A stretch of DNA of 58,302 nucleotides from Zoogloea sp041911615 (GCF_041911615.1 NZ_JAYROR010000082.1:1-58302); one strand, 5' to 3'; shown: positions 1 through 7,541, counted from the stretch's first letter. The notes: generated from the sequence alone by a model not told the origin. A program made the numbers and translations.

Positions 1-222
1 CCGAACCTCCCGCTCCAGTTCCTTGATCCGGGCCGTCTCGGCACTGCTGACCCCGTCCCGCTGTCCGGTGTCCCGCTCGTGCTGCCGAACCCAGGTATGC
101 AGTGTCTGGGCCGTGCAGCCGATCTTCGCCGCAATCGACTGAATCGCTGCCCATTGCGACGGGTGCTCGCTGCGCCGCTCGAACACCATCCGCACCGAAC
201 GCGCGCGCACTTCCGGGGCGGT
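1..222 (-). mobile_element. IS3-family transposase OrfA fragment, truncated
   Basis: An open minus-strand frame covers 74 codons and runs off the left edge. It reads PEVRARSVRMVFERR, then HPSQWAAIQSIAAKIGC and TLHTWVRQHERDTGQ, and ends in a KELEREVR leucine-zipper start. This is the N-terminal helix-turn-helix part of OrfA of IS3-family elements, which binds the inverted repeats. Family members normally begin with about seven basic residues before the PEVRAR motif. Here an in-frame stop sits at 223-225, two codons upstream, so the native start is missing; the first internal ATG is at 189. It is therefore a truncated remnant or an insertion junction. OrfB would lie outside the window. No inverted repeat or target duplication could be assigned. 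Confidence 0.75.
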
Positions 223-239
223 TCAGACTGGCTGTCCTG

Positions 240-270
240 CTGGGGCGCGCAAGCGGTGTTGGCGCCCCAG
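240..270. repeat. 9-bp inverted repeat between IS fragment and ccoG
   Basis: CTGGGGCGC (240-248) is matched by GCGCCCCAG (262-270) around a 13-nt loop, just past the ccoG stop. It could end the ccoG transcript, but no T-run follows on the minus strand, so termination is uncertain. Confidence 0.3.
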
Positions 271-276
271 TGGCAA

Positions 277-1716
277 TCAGCGTGGAATCAGGAATACCGA
301 TTTTTCGCGGACGGCGACGCTCGCATCGTCGGTGGCCTTCACTTCGATGTAAACGGTGTTGGAACCGGGCTTGCCGGATTCCGGTGGGGCCGCTACTTCG
401 ATCGTCACGGCCTTCATTTCTGCCGCGTCGACGTTGATCGGCGTATCCGGGGTTACCTTGACACCGTCCAGCCCACTTGCACTGAGCGTGAAGGTGCGAG
501 GCTTCTCGGTCATGTTCATCACGTGCAGGTTGTACACGTTGGCGATGAGCCCGCCTTCGATTTCGCGGCTCAGGGTCGAGCGGTCCTTGATGACGTCGAC
601 CCGCAGTGTCGAGCGGGTTGCAAGGCCCCAGACGAAAGCGATGCAGATCGCCACCAGTACACCGGCGTAGATCAGGATGCGCGGACGCATCACGTGTCCG
701 ATGATTTCCTTGCGACCCCAATGGCGCTTCATGGCGTTTTCGGTGGTGTAGCGGATCAGGCCTTTCGGGTAATCCATCTTTTCCATCACCTGGTCGCAGG
801 CATCGATACAGGCGGCGCAGCCGATGCACTCGTACTGCATGCCGTTACGGATGTCGATGCCCGTGGGGCAGACTTGCACGCAGATGCCGCAATCGACGCA
901 ATCGCCCTTGCTCACCGTTTTGGGATCGACGCCTTTCTTCCGGGTGCCGCGCGGCTCGCCCCGCTCGGTGTCGTAGGTGATGACCAGGGTGTCGGGGTCG
1001 AACATCACGCCCTGGAAGCGGGCGTACGGGCACATATACTTGCAGACCTGCTCCCGCATGACGCCGGCGAACAAGTAGGTAAAGCCGCCGTAGAACAGGA
1101 TCCAGAACAGCTCCCAGGGCCCGAAGCTGAAACTGATCGCCTCCTGCAGCAGTTCGTGCATCGGGGTGAAGTAGCCCACCAGCGTGAAGCCGGTCCAAAC
1201 CGAGAGCAGGCCCCAGGCGCCGAACTTGGCCGCCTTGATCGCGAATTTGCGCGGCGACATGGGCGCCTGATCGAGCTTCATGCGCTGGCTGCGGTTGCCT
1301 TCGATCTTTTCCTCGATCCACATGAAGATCTCGGTGTAGACCGTCTGCGGACAGGCATAGCCGCACCACAGTCGCCCCGCCACCGCGGTGAAGAAGAAGA
1401 GCGAATACGCCGAGATGATGAGTAGCACTGCCAGGAAGAACACGTCCTGCGGCCAGAACACCCAGCCGAAGATGTAGAACTTGCGTTCCACCACATGCAG
1501 CAGCACTGCCTGGCGGCCGTTCCAGGGTAGCCAGCACAGGCCGTAGAAGAGGAGCTGGGTCGCCCAGACAAGAATCCAGCGCCATGTGGCGAAACGCCCG
1601 GTGACGGCGCGGGGATACACCTTCTGGCGGACGGCATACAGGGTGTCGCCCTGCGGGTTGTCCGTGCCAGCCGGGGTTGTGGGCCCCCGGGTGGCCTTGT
1701 TGTCTGCTTCACTCAT
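277..1716 (-). CDS. ccoG: Cytochrome c oxidase accessory protein CcoG (FixG/RdxA family)
   Basis: This 479-residue polytopic inner-membrane ferredoxin matches the usual family length. CcoG proteins help assemble cbb3 oxidase, with a proposed role in reducing copper for the CuB site. Visible features are several membrane helices in the first 220 residues, a WCGYACPQTVYTE motif near residue 120, CKYMCPYARFQG near 228, and two 4Fe-4S binding motifs around 272-305 (CVDCGICVQVCP and CIGCAACIDAC). A C-terminal periplasmic Ig-like domain follows a membrane helix near residue 350. It lies 18 bp behind the ferritin-like gene and is the last gene of the redox cluster. No ccoNOQP or ccoHIS genes are in the window, although they often neighbour ccoG. 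Confidence 0.93.
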   Translation of the reverse strand: MSEADNKATRGPTTPAGTDNPQGDTLYAVRQKVYPRAVTGRFATWRWILVWATQLLFYGLCWLPWNGRQAVLLHVVERKFYIFGWVFWPQDVFFLAVLLIISAYSLFFFTAVAGRLWCGYACPQTVYTEIFMWIEEKIEGNRSQRMKLDQAPMSPRKFAIKAAKFGAWGLLSVWTGFTLVGYFTPMHELLQEAISFSFGPWELFWILFYGGFTYLFAGVMREQVCKYMCPYARFQGVMFDPDTLVITYDTERGEPRGTRKKGVDPKTVSKGDCVDCGICVQVCPTGIDIRNGMQYECIGCAACIDACDQVMEKMDYPKGLIRYTTENAMKRHWGRKEIIGHVMRPRILIYAGVLVAICIAFVWGLATRSTLRVDVIKDRSTLSREIEGGLIANVYNLHVMNMTEKPRTFTLSASGLDGVKVTPDTPINVDAAEMKAVTIEVAAPPESGKPGSNTVYIEVKATDDASVAVREKSVFLIPR

Positions 1717-1734
1717 GATTGTTGGAGCCTCTCT

Positions 1735-2223
1735 TCAAAATGTGTTGCCGGCTTTGCCCGCGGCCGGGGGAATGGGCCGGCGCGCCAGCATGGCTTCCAG
1801 CAGGGCGACGTGGCCCGCTTCTTCCTCGGCGAAGGTCTGTGCCATGCCCTTGACCCGTGGATCGGTGGAATCGTTCGCGATCGTCTGGTAGAACGCCAAG
1901 CCGCTCCGCTCGCTTTCGAGGGCGAGGTGCAATGCGGCCTCCACGTCCATCAGCGCGTCCACGCCCCACCAGGCGGCCGATTCGGGCGGTTCGCCGTCGG
2001 GCCAATCGTAGCCGTCCGCGGGCAGATCGGAAATGTGGCGAAAGCCCGCACGGGCCATGGCGTCGGCCAGATGCAGGCGCGAGAAGTCGGCAAACTGGCG
2101 AAACGCCTGTTCGACCTCCTGGTTGCCGTGGGTCGCCATGTGCTCGGCCAGCTCGTCGAACCTCCGTGCGGCCTCGGCTTCGAGGCGCACCGCGTGGGCG
2201 AGGAAAGTGCGAATACTGTTCAT
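1735..2223 (-). CDS. Ferritin-like / rubrerythrin-type four-helix protein
   Basis: A 162-residue, probably soluble, all-helical protein. Carboxylate- and histidine-rich helices are visible: RLEAEAARRFDELAEHM near residue 13, FADFSRLH near 43, MDVEAALHLALESERSG near 90, and FAEEEAGHVALLE near 130, which carries an ExxH motif. These fit the diiron ferritin/rubrerythrin fold. No C-terminal rubredoxin domain (paired CxxC) is present, so it is not a classical rubrerythrin. The ATG is 4 bp after the fixX stop, implying co-transcription with fixABCX. A role in peroxide or oxygen protection of the bifurcating flavoprotein is inference from context only. The start at 2223 was chosen because it follows fixX directly. 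Confidence 0.75.
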   Translation of the reverse strand: MNSIRTFLAHAVRLEAEAARRFDELAEHMATHGNQEVEQAFRQFADFSRLHLADAMARAGFRHISDLPADGYDWPDGEPPESAAWWGVDALMDVEAALHLALESERSGLAFYQTIANDSTDPRVKGMAQTFAEEEAGHVALLEAMLARRPIPPAAGKAGNTF

Positions 2224-2227
2224 CGGC

Positions 2228-2539
2228 TTACCCGAACTTGAAAAGGATGCCGAAACCGCCCCGCGGGTAGTTCCAGTCCACGTTGTTCTTGTCGCATACC
2301 AGGCGGCAGGTGCCGCATTCGAGGCAGCCATCCACGACGAGTTCGATCCCGCCGTGCTCCGCCGCGCGCCAGCAGCCTGCCGGGCAGCACACGGTGCACG
2401 GCTGGGCCGTGCATGATGCACATACCGCGGCGTCGAAAACCTTGATGTGCGCAAGGCCGACATCGACGCGATAGCGATCCTGGAAGAGCTTCTCCTCGAC
2501 ATTCACCTTGGGCGCCACGAAATCGATGGCCGTGCTCAT
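2228..2539 (-). CDS. fixX: Ferredoxin-like protein FixX
   Basis: A 103-residue small iron-sulfur protein of the FixX family, the terminal low-potential electron carrier of the FixABCX complex. Cysteine motifs CASCTAQPCTVCCPAGC (about residues 41-57) and CLECGTCRLVC (about 73-83) are visible, followed by the family-typical tail NYPRGGFGILFKFG. Its ATG overlaps the fixC stop in an ATGA arrangement (2536-2539), so translation is coupled. FixX works with the flavoprotein-ubiquinone oxidoreductase FixC. In diazotrophs it supplies reductant toward ferredoxin or flavodoxin for nitrogenase. Confidence 0.93.
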   Translation of the reverse strand: MSTAIDFVAPKVNVEEKLFQDRYRVDVGLAHIKVFDAAVCASCTAQPCTVCCPAGCWRAAEHGGIELVVDGCLECGTCRLVCDKNNVDWNYPRGGFGILFKFG

Positions 2540-3837
2540 CTGAAAGCCCTCCACATTTTGTAGGCGTCGCCGAGCAGGCCGAGCAGCGAGCGGCGTTGGG
2601 TGAGTCGAGCGAGGATCCGCTTCTGCTTGTCGCGCTTGGCCACGCCATCGACGGTGAGCATCTCGCGGGCGGCTTCGCCGACGACCCGAGGATAAACGCC
2701 GAGCAGGTGCGGGTTGTGATCGAGCAGATGCGGCACATTGGCGTATTTCTTCAGATCGGCCATCACGAAGCTGTCGTCCAGGCGGCGCTTGTAGCCGGCC
2801 AGGTTGTCGGCGCTGAAGTCCCGGCCTGCCTCGCGCAGCGCGATCAGGGTTTCGGCGGCGAAGCGGCCCGAGGTCATCGCGAGGTTCGAGCCCTCGCGAT
2901 GCACGCCATTCACGAAGCCCGCCGAATCGCCGACCACCAGCCAGCCGTCGCCGTAGAGCCGTGGCAGCGCGGTGTAGCCGCCTTCGGGGATCAGATGGGC
3001 GGCGTATTCCTTCATTTCGGCACCGTCGAGCAGCGGACGCACCGACGGGTGTTGCTTGAGCCCTTCGAGCAGCTGCGCCGGCGTCAGGCGCTGGCGCTTC
3101 ATGTCGGCGAGCATGCAGCCGATGCCCACGGCGATGGAATCCTTGTTGGTGTAGAGGAAGCCGGTTCCCACCATCCCGTGGGTGATGTTGCCGGCGATCT
3201 CGATCACCACGCCCTGACTGCCAGCGATGTTGAAGCGCGCCTCGATCGTTTCCTTGGGCAGGAACAGCACTTCCTTGACGGCCAGGGCCATGTGCTCGAC
3301 GCTGACCCGCGGCCGCAAGCCCGCGCGTTCGCCAAGGAGCGCGTTGGCGCCGTCGGCGAGGATCACGCAGTCGGCCAGGATGTCGCCCTGGGCGCGCTCG
3401 GTGCGCACGCCGATGACCCGGCCAGCGTCGTTCTTGAGCAGTGCCGTCACCGTGGTTTCGCAGATCACCAGTGCGCCGGCCGCCTTCACCTGCTCCGAGA
3501 ACCAGCGGTCGAAGCGGGCCCGGATGATGGTGTAGCGGTTGTACGGCGGCTGGGCGAAGCGGGCGTCGCGGTAGGTGGCGCCGGTGCACGACTGGTTCTC
3601 GTCGAGCAGCCACATGCGCTGCTCGATGACGTGGCGCTCCAGCGGTGCCGTGTCGCGAAAGTCGGGGATGATCCGCTCGAGGGCATCGCTGTAGAGGATT
3701 GCCCCCTGAACGTTCTTCGTGCCCGGCGATTCGCCCCGCTCCAGTTGCAGCACGCGCAGTCCGGCGCGGGCCAGGGTGTAGGCGGCGGCATTGCCCGAGG
3801 GCCCGGCGCCGACCACGATCACATCGAACTTTTCCAT
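2536..3837 (-). CDS. fixC: ETF-quinone oxidoreductase-type flavoprotein FixC
   Basis: A 433-residue FAD protein of the ETF:ubiquinone oxidoreductase/geranylgeranyl reductase superfamily. The N-terminus holds a Rossmann dinucleotide-binding motif VVGAGPSGNAAAYTLARAG (residues about 8-26). A second FAD signature, VVGDSAGFVNGVHREGSNLA, lies near residue 300. FixC accepts electrons from FixAB, reduces quinone, and pairs with FixX. Unlike mitochondrial ETF-QO, its iron-sulfur domain is the separate FixX protein. The ATG overlaps the fixB stop by one base. FixC of carnitine metabolism is a close relative, but no cai genes are present. Confidence 0.93.
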   Translation of the reverse strand: MEKFDVIVVGAGPSGNAAAYTLARAGLRVLQLERGESPGTKNVQGAILYSDALERIIPDFRDTAPLERHVIEQRMWLLDENQSCTGATYRDARFAQPPYNRYTIIRARFDRWFSEQVKAAGALVICETTVTALLKNDAGRVIGVRTERAQGDILADCVILADGANALLGERAGLRPRVSVEHMALAVKEVLFLPKETIEARFNIAGSQGVVIEIAGNITHGMVGTGFLYTNKDSIAVGIGCMLADMKRQRLTPAQLLEGLKQHPSVRPLLDGAEMKEYAAHLIPEGGYTALPRLYGDGWLVVGDSAGFVNGVHREGSNLAMTSGRFAAETLIALREAGRDFSADNLAGYKRRLDDSFVMADLKKYANVPHLLDHNPHLLGVYPRVVGEAAREMLTVDGVAKRDKQKRILARLTQRRSLLGLLGDAYKMWRAFR

Positions 3838-4955
3838 CAGACGGCCTCCTCCGTCGGGGTGGCGAGGCGCGCCCGGGCGGCGGCCAGCCGACGGGCGAAA
3901 GCCACGTCGAGAGCGGGCAGCAGCGCGGTGGCGTTGCCGATCAGCGCGTAGTTGGCGAAGTCGAACAAGGGCGCGGCGGGATCGAGGTTGATGCCGGCGA
4001 TCACGTCGGCACCTTCCATGCCCACCCGATGCTGGACGGCACCCGAAATGCCGGCGGCGAGGTAGAGCTTGGGGCGCACGGTCTTGCCCGACTGCCCTAC
4101 CTGACGCTCGGCCTCGGCCCAGCCGGCGTGCACCGCGGGGCGCGAGGCGCCCACCTCGGCGCCGAGGGTCCGAGCCAGGCGGCCGACGAGTTCGAAATTC
4201 TCGGGTTTGCCGAGCCCGCGCCCGCCCGACACGATGAAATCGGCGAAGGGAAGCTGTGGCTTGTCGGCGCGCGCGTCGGGGATGAAGTCGAGCACCTTGG
4301 TCACCACCGCGTCTTCGTCGAGGCTCAGGGCGTGTTCGACGATGCGTGCCGTACGGGCCCCGTCGCGGGCCGGCAGCGGCATGACCCGCGGCCGAACCGT
4401 GGCCATCTGCGGCCGGGTGGCGAGGTTCACGATGGTGCACATCAGGCTGCCGCCGAAGGTGGGGCGGCTCGACAGCAGCGCGCGATCGCTCGGGTCGATG
4501 TCGAGCCCCGTGCAGTCGGCGGTGAGGCCGGTGAGCAGCGTGGTGGCCACCGAGCCGGCCAGGTCGCGCCCCTGGGTGGTGGCGCCGAGCAGCAGAATCT
4601 CGGGCTGGTAGGTGTTCACCAGCGCAGTCATGCCGGCGGTGTAGGGCTGGTTGCGGTAGTCGTGAAGCACCGGGTGGCGGGCCAGGTAGCACAGATCGGC
4701 ACCGTGGGCTCCGGCCTCGTGGGCCAGCGCCCGCACGCCGTCGTCGTCACCGCCGAGCAGCACGCCGGCCAGTTCGACGCCGAGTTTGTCGGCCAGCTCG
4801 CGGCCCTTGCCGAGCAGTTCCCACGACACCGGGTGAACCTGGCCGTGCTCGTGTTCGATGAACACCCACACGCCACGGTAGGCCTTGTAGCGCTCGGGGA
4901 GGACGCGCTTGGGCTTCTTGATGGGCTTGGCGGCCGTATCGAGTGCGTCGCTCAT
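3837..4955 (-). CDS. fixB: Electron transfer flavoprotein alpha subunit FixB
   Basis: A 372-residue EtfA-type subunit. The N-terminal alpha/beta domain begins at VWVFIEHEHGQVHPVS (about residue 30) after a basic extension. The C-terminal FAD-binding domain contains SGGRGLGKPENFELV (about 240-254) and, later, LAAGISGAVQHRVGM and NLDPAAPLFDFANYALIGN, where the FAD adenosine moiety binds. With FixA it forms the heterodimer that, in the bifurcating group, splits electron pairs from NADH between quinone (via FixC) and ferredoxin or flavodoxin. Its start overlaps the fixA stop (4952-4955, ATGA), giving a tightly coupled operon. Confidence 0.93.
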   Translation of the reverse strand: MSDALDTAAKPIKKPKRVLPERYKAYRGVWVFIEHEHGQVHPVSWELLGKGRELADKLGVELAGVLLGGDDDGVRALAHEAGAHGADLCYLARHPVLHDYRNQPYTAGMTALVNTYQPEILLLGATTQGRDLAGSVATTLLTGLTADCTGLDIDPSDRALLSSRPTFGGSLMCTIVNLATRPQMATVRPRVMPLPARDGARTARIVEHALSLDEDAVVTKVLDFIPDARADKPQLPFADFIVSGGRGLGKPENFELVGRLARTLGAEVGASRPAVHAGWAEAERQVGQSGKTVRPKLYLAAGISGAVQHRVGMEGADVIAGINLDPAAPLFDFANYALIGNATALLPALDVAFARRLAAARARLATPTEEAV

Positions 4956-5815
4956 GTGCGGGCTCCCTGGGCTTCGAGTTGGTCGAGGTGTGCGAGCAAC
5001 GCCGCCTCCAGTTGGGGAAAATCGGCGAACAGCCGTTCGACGAAGGCGTCGGCCATGGCCTGGGGAGTGTCGCCTTCGATGCGCAGTGCCTTGATGGCCT
5101 TGGGCTTGGGACCGAAAACCTGGGCGACGACGGTGGGCGAGCCTTTGAGTCCGACCTGGGTGAGGTCGGCGCCGATGTCGTCACGGTTCCAGCGCCGGAC
5201 GTCCTGACGCGCGGCGCGGAACATGCCGGGCATGTCGGCGAAGCGGATGGTGTTGGTGCCTTCGAGCATCGTGACCACCGCCGGCAGGCGCGACTGCAGC
5301 ACCTGCACGCCGCCTTCGGCGCGCCGTTCGACGATGATGGCGCGGGTCGAAGGGTCGAGGCTGCGGATCGCCGAGACGTAGGTGAGGAGCTGGTGGCCGA
5401 GGCGGATCGCGATGCCGGGGCCGACCTGCGCGGTGTCGCCGTCGATGGTCTGCTTGCCGGTGAAGATCAGGTCGAGGGGGGCTGCGGCGTCGAGCGTCTT
5501 CAGGGCGGCGGCGAGCACGTAGGAGGTGGCCAGGGTGTCGGCGCCGGAGAAGACCTTGTCAGTGATCAGGATGGCCTCGTCGGCGCCGAAGGAGAGGCAC
5601 TTGCGCAGCGCGTCTTCGGCCTGGGGCGGCCCCATCGTCAGCACCGTGACGTGGGCGCCGGTGCGATCCTTGATGCGCAGCGCCTCTTCCAGGGCGAAGA
5701 GGTCGTAGGGGTTGATGATGGTGGGCACCCCTTGGCGCATGATGGTGTTGGTGACCGGGTGCACCCGGATCTGGGCGCTGTCGGGCACCTGTTTGATGCA
5801 GACGGCGATGTGCAT
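4952..5815 (-). CDS. fixA: Electron transfer flavoprotein beta subunit FixA
   Basis: A 287-residue EtfB-type subunit beginning MHIAVCIKQVPDSAQIRV, a characteristic N-terminus. DLIFTGKQTIDGDTAQVGP, near residue 116, is the conserved loop of the family. In bifurcating ETFs the beta subunit carries the bifurcating FAD and receives hydride from NADH. It is the first of the four fix genes. The ATG lies 56 bp downstream of the MBL-fold gene stop, and this gap contains a possible sigma-54-type sequence. No nif genes are in this window, so a nitrogen-fixation role is suggested only by the family. Confidence 0.93.
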   Translation of the reverse strand: MHIAVCIKQVPDSAQIRVHPVTNTIMRQGVPTIINPYDLFALEEALRIKDRTGAHVTVLTMGPPQAEDALRKCLSFGADEAILITDKVFSGADTLATSYVLAAALKTLDAAAPLDLIFTGKQTIDGDTAQVGPGIAIRLGHQLLTYVSAIRSLDPSTRAIIVERRAEGGVQVLQSRLPAVVTMLEGTNTIRFADMPGMFRAARQDVRRWNRDDIGADLTQVGLKGSPTVVAQVFGPKPKAIKALRIEGDTPQAMADAFVERLFADFPQLEAALLAHLDQLEAQGART

Positions 5816-5855
5816 GGTTTCTCCCCGCGTCGGTGAATCGATGTCCGGGCTGCCT

Positions 5856-5871
5856 GGCATGGGCCGCGCCT
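5856..5871 (-). promoter_or_regulatory. Possible sigma-54-type -24/-12 element before fixA
   Basis: On the minus strand AGGCGCGGCCCATGCC keeps GG, ten bases, then GC, as sigma-54 promoters require. It matches TGGCACG-N4-TTGCW at 5 of 7 and 3 of 5 positions. It falls in the gap ahead of fixA. Such a GC-rich match can occur by chance, and no TGT-N10-ACA NifA site was found nearby. Confidence 0.25.
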
Positions 5872-6531
5872 TCACGTGGAAAGCGCCGGCCAGACCGGCG
5901 TCCGCCCTTGCTGGCGCGCGTGGAAGGCGGTGAGGAAGGCGTCGCGCCCGAGGGATTGGAAAAACGGGTTGTGACGGCGCTCCTCGCCGATGGTGGAGAC
6001 GGTGCGCCCGTGAAAGTCGTGCCCGGGAAAGACCAGCACCTCGTCCGACAAGGTGAACAGGCGCCGGGTGACCGAGTCGTAGATCCGGCCGGGCTCGGCC
6101 TCGTCGTCCTGCGACACGGCGCAGCCGCCCAGCTCGAGGGCGTCGCCGCAGAACAGCCGGTCGCGCCACAGGTAGCTGACGCTGTGGGGCGTGTGCCCCG
6201 GCGTCGCGATCACGCGCAGCGCCTCCTCGCCGAAGGGCAGCACGTCCAGGTCGGCGGCGGCACGCCAGCCCGGCCGGGCGCCCGGAGCCATGCCGGCGAC
6301 GATCCCTGCCCCCGGATACAAGGCTTCGATGCCGTCGTGCAGGCTGTGGTGCAGGTGGGTGAGCAGCACGAGGCGCAGGTCGAGGCGCCGTTCGGCGAGC
6401 AGCGCGTTGAAGATCAGCGCCTGGCAGGGATCGACCACCGGGTCGACGATCACTGCGGCGCCGCTCGCTGAATCGGCGAGCAGGTAGCTCATGGCGGCGC
6501 GGGTGGGGTCGAAGAACTGGCGGAAGTACAT
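5872..6531 (-). CDS. MBL-fold hydrolase, ETHE1/persulfide dioxygenase-like, altered metal motif
   Basis: A 219-residue metallo-beta-lactamase-fold protein most like ETHE1-type persulfide dioxygenases: N-terminus FRQFFDPTRAAMSYLLAD, then GHTPHSVSYL (about 113), FCGDALELGGC (about 130) and FPGHDFHGRTVSTIGEER (about 168). The metal motif normally HxHxDH reads THLHHSLHDG (about residues 58-67), so the Asp and following His are Ser and Leu. The first His, the GHTP His and the GDAL Asp, which bind the single iron in ETHE1, are retained. A mononuclear iron enzyme is therefore possible, while a dinuclear hydrolase is unlikely. It is 10 bp after the YbgE-like gene and upstream of fixA, so sulfur/persulfide handling within the redox cluster is inferred. 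Confidence 0.78.
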   Translation of the reverse strand: MYFRQFFDPTRAAMSYLLADSASGAAVIVDPVVDPCQALIFNALLAERRLDLRLVLLTHLHHSLHDGIEALYPGAGIVAGMAPGARPGWRAAADLDVLPFGEEALRVIATPGHTPHSVSYLWRDRLFCGDALELGGCAVSQDDEAEPGRIYDSVTRRLFTLSDEVLVFPGHDFHGRTVSTIGEERRHNPFFQSLGRDAFLTAFHARQQGRTPVWPALST

Positions 6532-6541
6532 GCGTGCCTCC

Positions 6542-6838
6542 TCAATGTCCGGCGATGCGAAGAAGCGACAGGGTGAGCGCCACCAGGCAGGACTCGCTGC
6601 ACAGCAGCCGGCGGGGCAGTGTCCGCCCGGGGCGCCAGCCGGTGCCGCTCGCCAGGCCGGCGAGCATGGCCCACACCAGCAGCGCGGCGGCCGTCGGATC
6701 GGCCACGCCCCAGCGATCGAGGGCGACGCGGGGCTGAAAGATCAGCAGCGCCGCGACCAGCAGGCCGGTCAGCAGCGAGAGCGCCCGGGCCACCGGGTCG
6801 TGCCCGGTCGGCAGGTGGTCGAGATCGTGCCTGTGCAT
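6542..6838 (-). CDS. Small membrane protein resembling YbgE/CydQ
   Basis: A 98-residue protein with two hydrophobic helices (about 17-36 and 50-68) and a third weaker one at the C-terminus. The central stretch LLVWAMLAGLASGTGWRP, followed later by LCSESCLVALTLSLL, resembles the WAxxAGxxxGxGFRP signature of YbgE, a small protein of the cytochrome bd (cyd) operon. The resemblance is by eye and modest. It lies 14 bp after the Rieske gene stop and 10 bp before the MBL gene, so it is probably co-transcribed with both. No cydAB is present. The start at 6838 was chosen because an upstream in-frame extension would overlap the Rieske gene. Confidence 0.6.
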   Translation of the reverse strand: MHRHDLDHLPTGHDPVARALSLLTGLLVAALLIFQPRVALDRWGVADPTAAALLVWAMLAGLASGTGWRPGRTLPRRLLCSESCLVALTLSLLRIAGH

Positions 6839-6852
6839 GACCGGCGCTCCGT

Positions 6853-7461
6853 TCAGGCGGTGCCGTTGTCGTCGGCGCCGATCACCAGGCGGGTGTCGGA
6901 CAGATATTTGTGCGGCGGCACTTCGAGGTTGGTGGGCGCCGGCTTGTTCTTGTAGACGCGGCCGGCCAGGTCGAAGGTGGAGCCGTGACAGGGGCACAGG
7001 AAACCGCCGGGCCAATCGGCGCCGAGGGCCGGATTGCCGGGCTGGAAGACGCTGGACGGCGAACAGCCCAGGTGAGTGCAGATACCGACGACGACGAGGT
7101 ATTCGGGCTTGATCGAGCGATGGGCGTTGCGGGCATAGTCAGGCTGCTGGGCTTCGACCCCCGAGCCCGGGTCGGCGAGGTTGGGCTCCGCTTTGACCAG
7201 CGCAGCCAGCATCTCGGGCGTGCGGCGCAGGATCCACACCGGCTTGCCGCGCCACTCGACGACGCTCATCTCGCCCGGCGCCAGTTTGTCGATATCCACC
7301 TCCACCGGTGCACCGGCGGCGCGAGCGCGCTCGGAGGGGGTGAGGCTGGCGACGAAGGGCACGGCGGCGCCCACGGCCATGGCGCCGCCGGCGCAGGCCG
7401 TGGCGAGCAGCAGGGTCCGACGGGACGGATCGCAGGGTTCGGGCAGCGTAGTGTTGGACAT
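6853..7461 (-). CDS. petA: Rieske iron-sulfur protein, PetA-like, without petBC
   Basis: A 202-residue ubiquinol-cytochrome c reductase Rieske subunit. The N-terminus carries a twin-arginine-type signal anchor (SRRTLLLATACAGGAMAVG). The 2Fe-2S cluster ligands are in CTHLGC and CPCHGSTFDLAG (about residues 132-165), with the conserved PxxLxVPPHKY-like tail NLEVPPHKYL. In the bc1 complex the Rieske protein moves electrons from quinol to cytochrome c1. Cytochrome b and c1 genes normally follow directly; here a YbgE-like gene follows instead. It may be a second, specialised Rieske protein or may serve a bc1 complex encoded elsewhere. It heads the redox cluster after a long leader. Confidence 0.88.
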   Translation of the reverse strand: MSNTTLPEPCDPSRRTLLLATACAGGAMAVGAAVPFVASLTPSERARAAGAPVEVDIDKLAPGEMSVVEWRGKPVWILRRTPEMLAALVKAEPNLADPGSGVEAQQPDYARNAHRSIKPEYLVVVGICTHLGCSPSSVFQPGNPALGADWPGGFLCPCHGSTFDLAGRVYKNKPAPTNLEVPPHKYLSDTRLVIGADDNGTA

Positions 7462-7525
7462 GTTGGTTTCTCCGTTGGGGGACTCCGGGGACACGCGGAG
7501 TCGTGCGGATGCACCTTCAGGCCTT

Positions 7526-7541
7526 ATCAACAACCGTGCCA
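7526..7541 (-). promoter_or_regulatory. Sigma-54-like promoter candidate upstream of the Rieske gene
   Basis: The minus strand reads TGGCACGGTTGTTGAT. The -24 half TGGCACG is a perfect consensus match. The -12 half is TTGAT rather than TTGCW at the correct spacing, so the normally conserved C is an A. It lies about 65 bp upstream of the start codon. The altered -12 base makes activity uncertain, and no enhancer site was identified. Confidence 0.35.

Noticed and set aside
79..1425. A 448-codon plus-strand frame opposite ccoG
   Set aside because: It is antisense to the clear CcoG coding sequence and its translation is rich in Arg/His/Asp with no recognisable domain, as expected for a shadow in GC-rich DNA.
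3699..5207. A 502-codon plus-strand frame opposite fixB and fixA
   Set aside because: It is an antisense shadow of FixB/FixA; low complexity (Gly/Ala/Arg/His), with no ribosome site.
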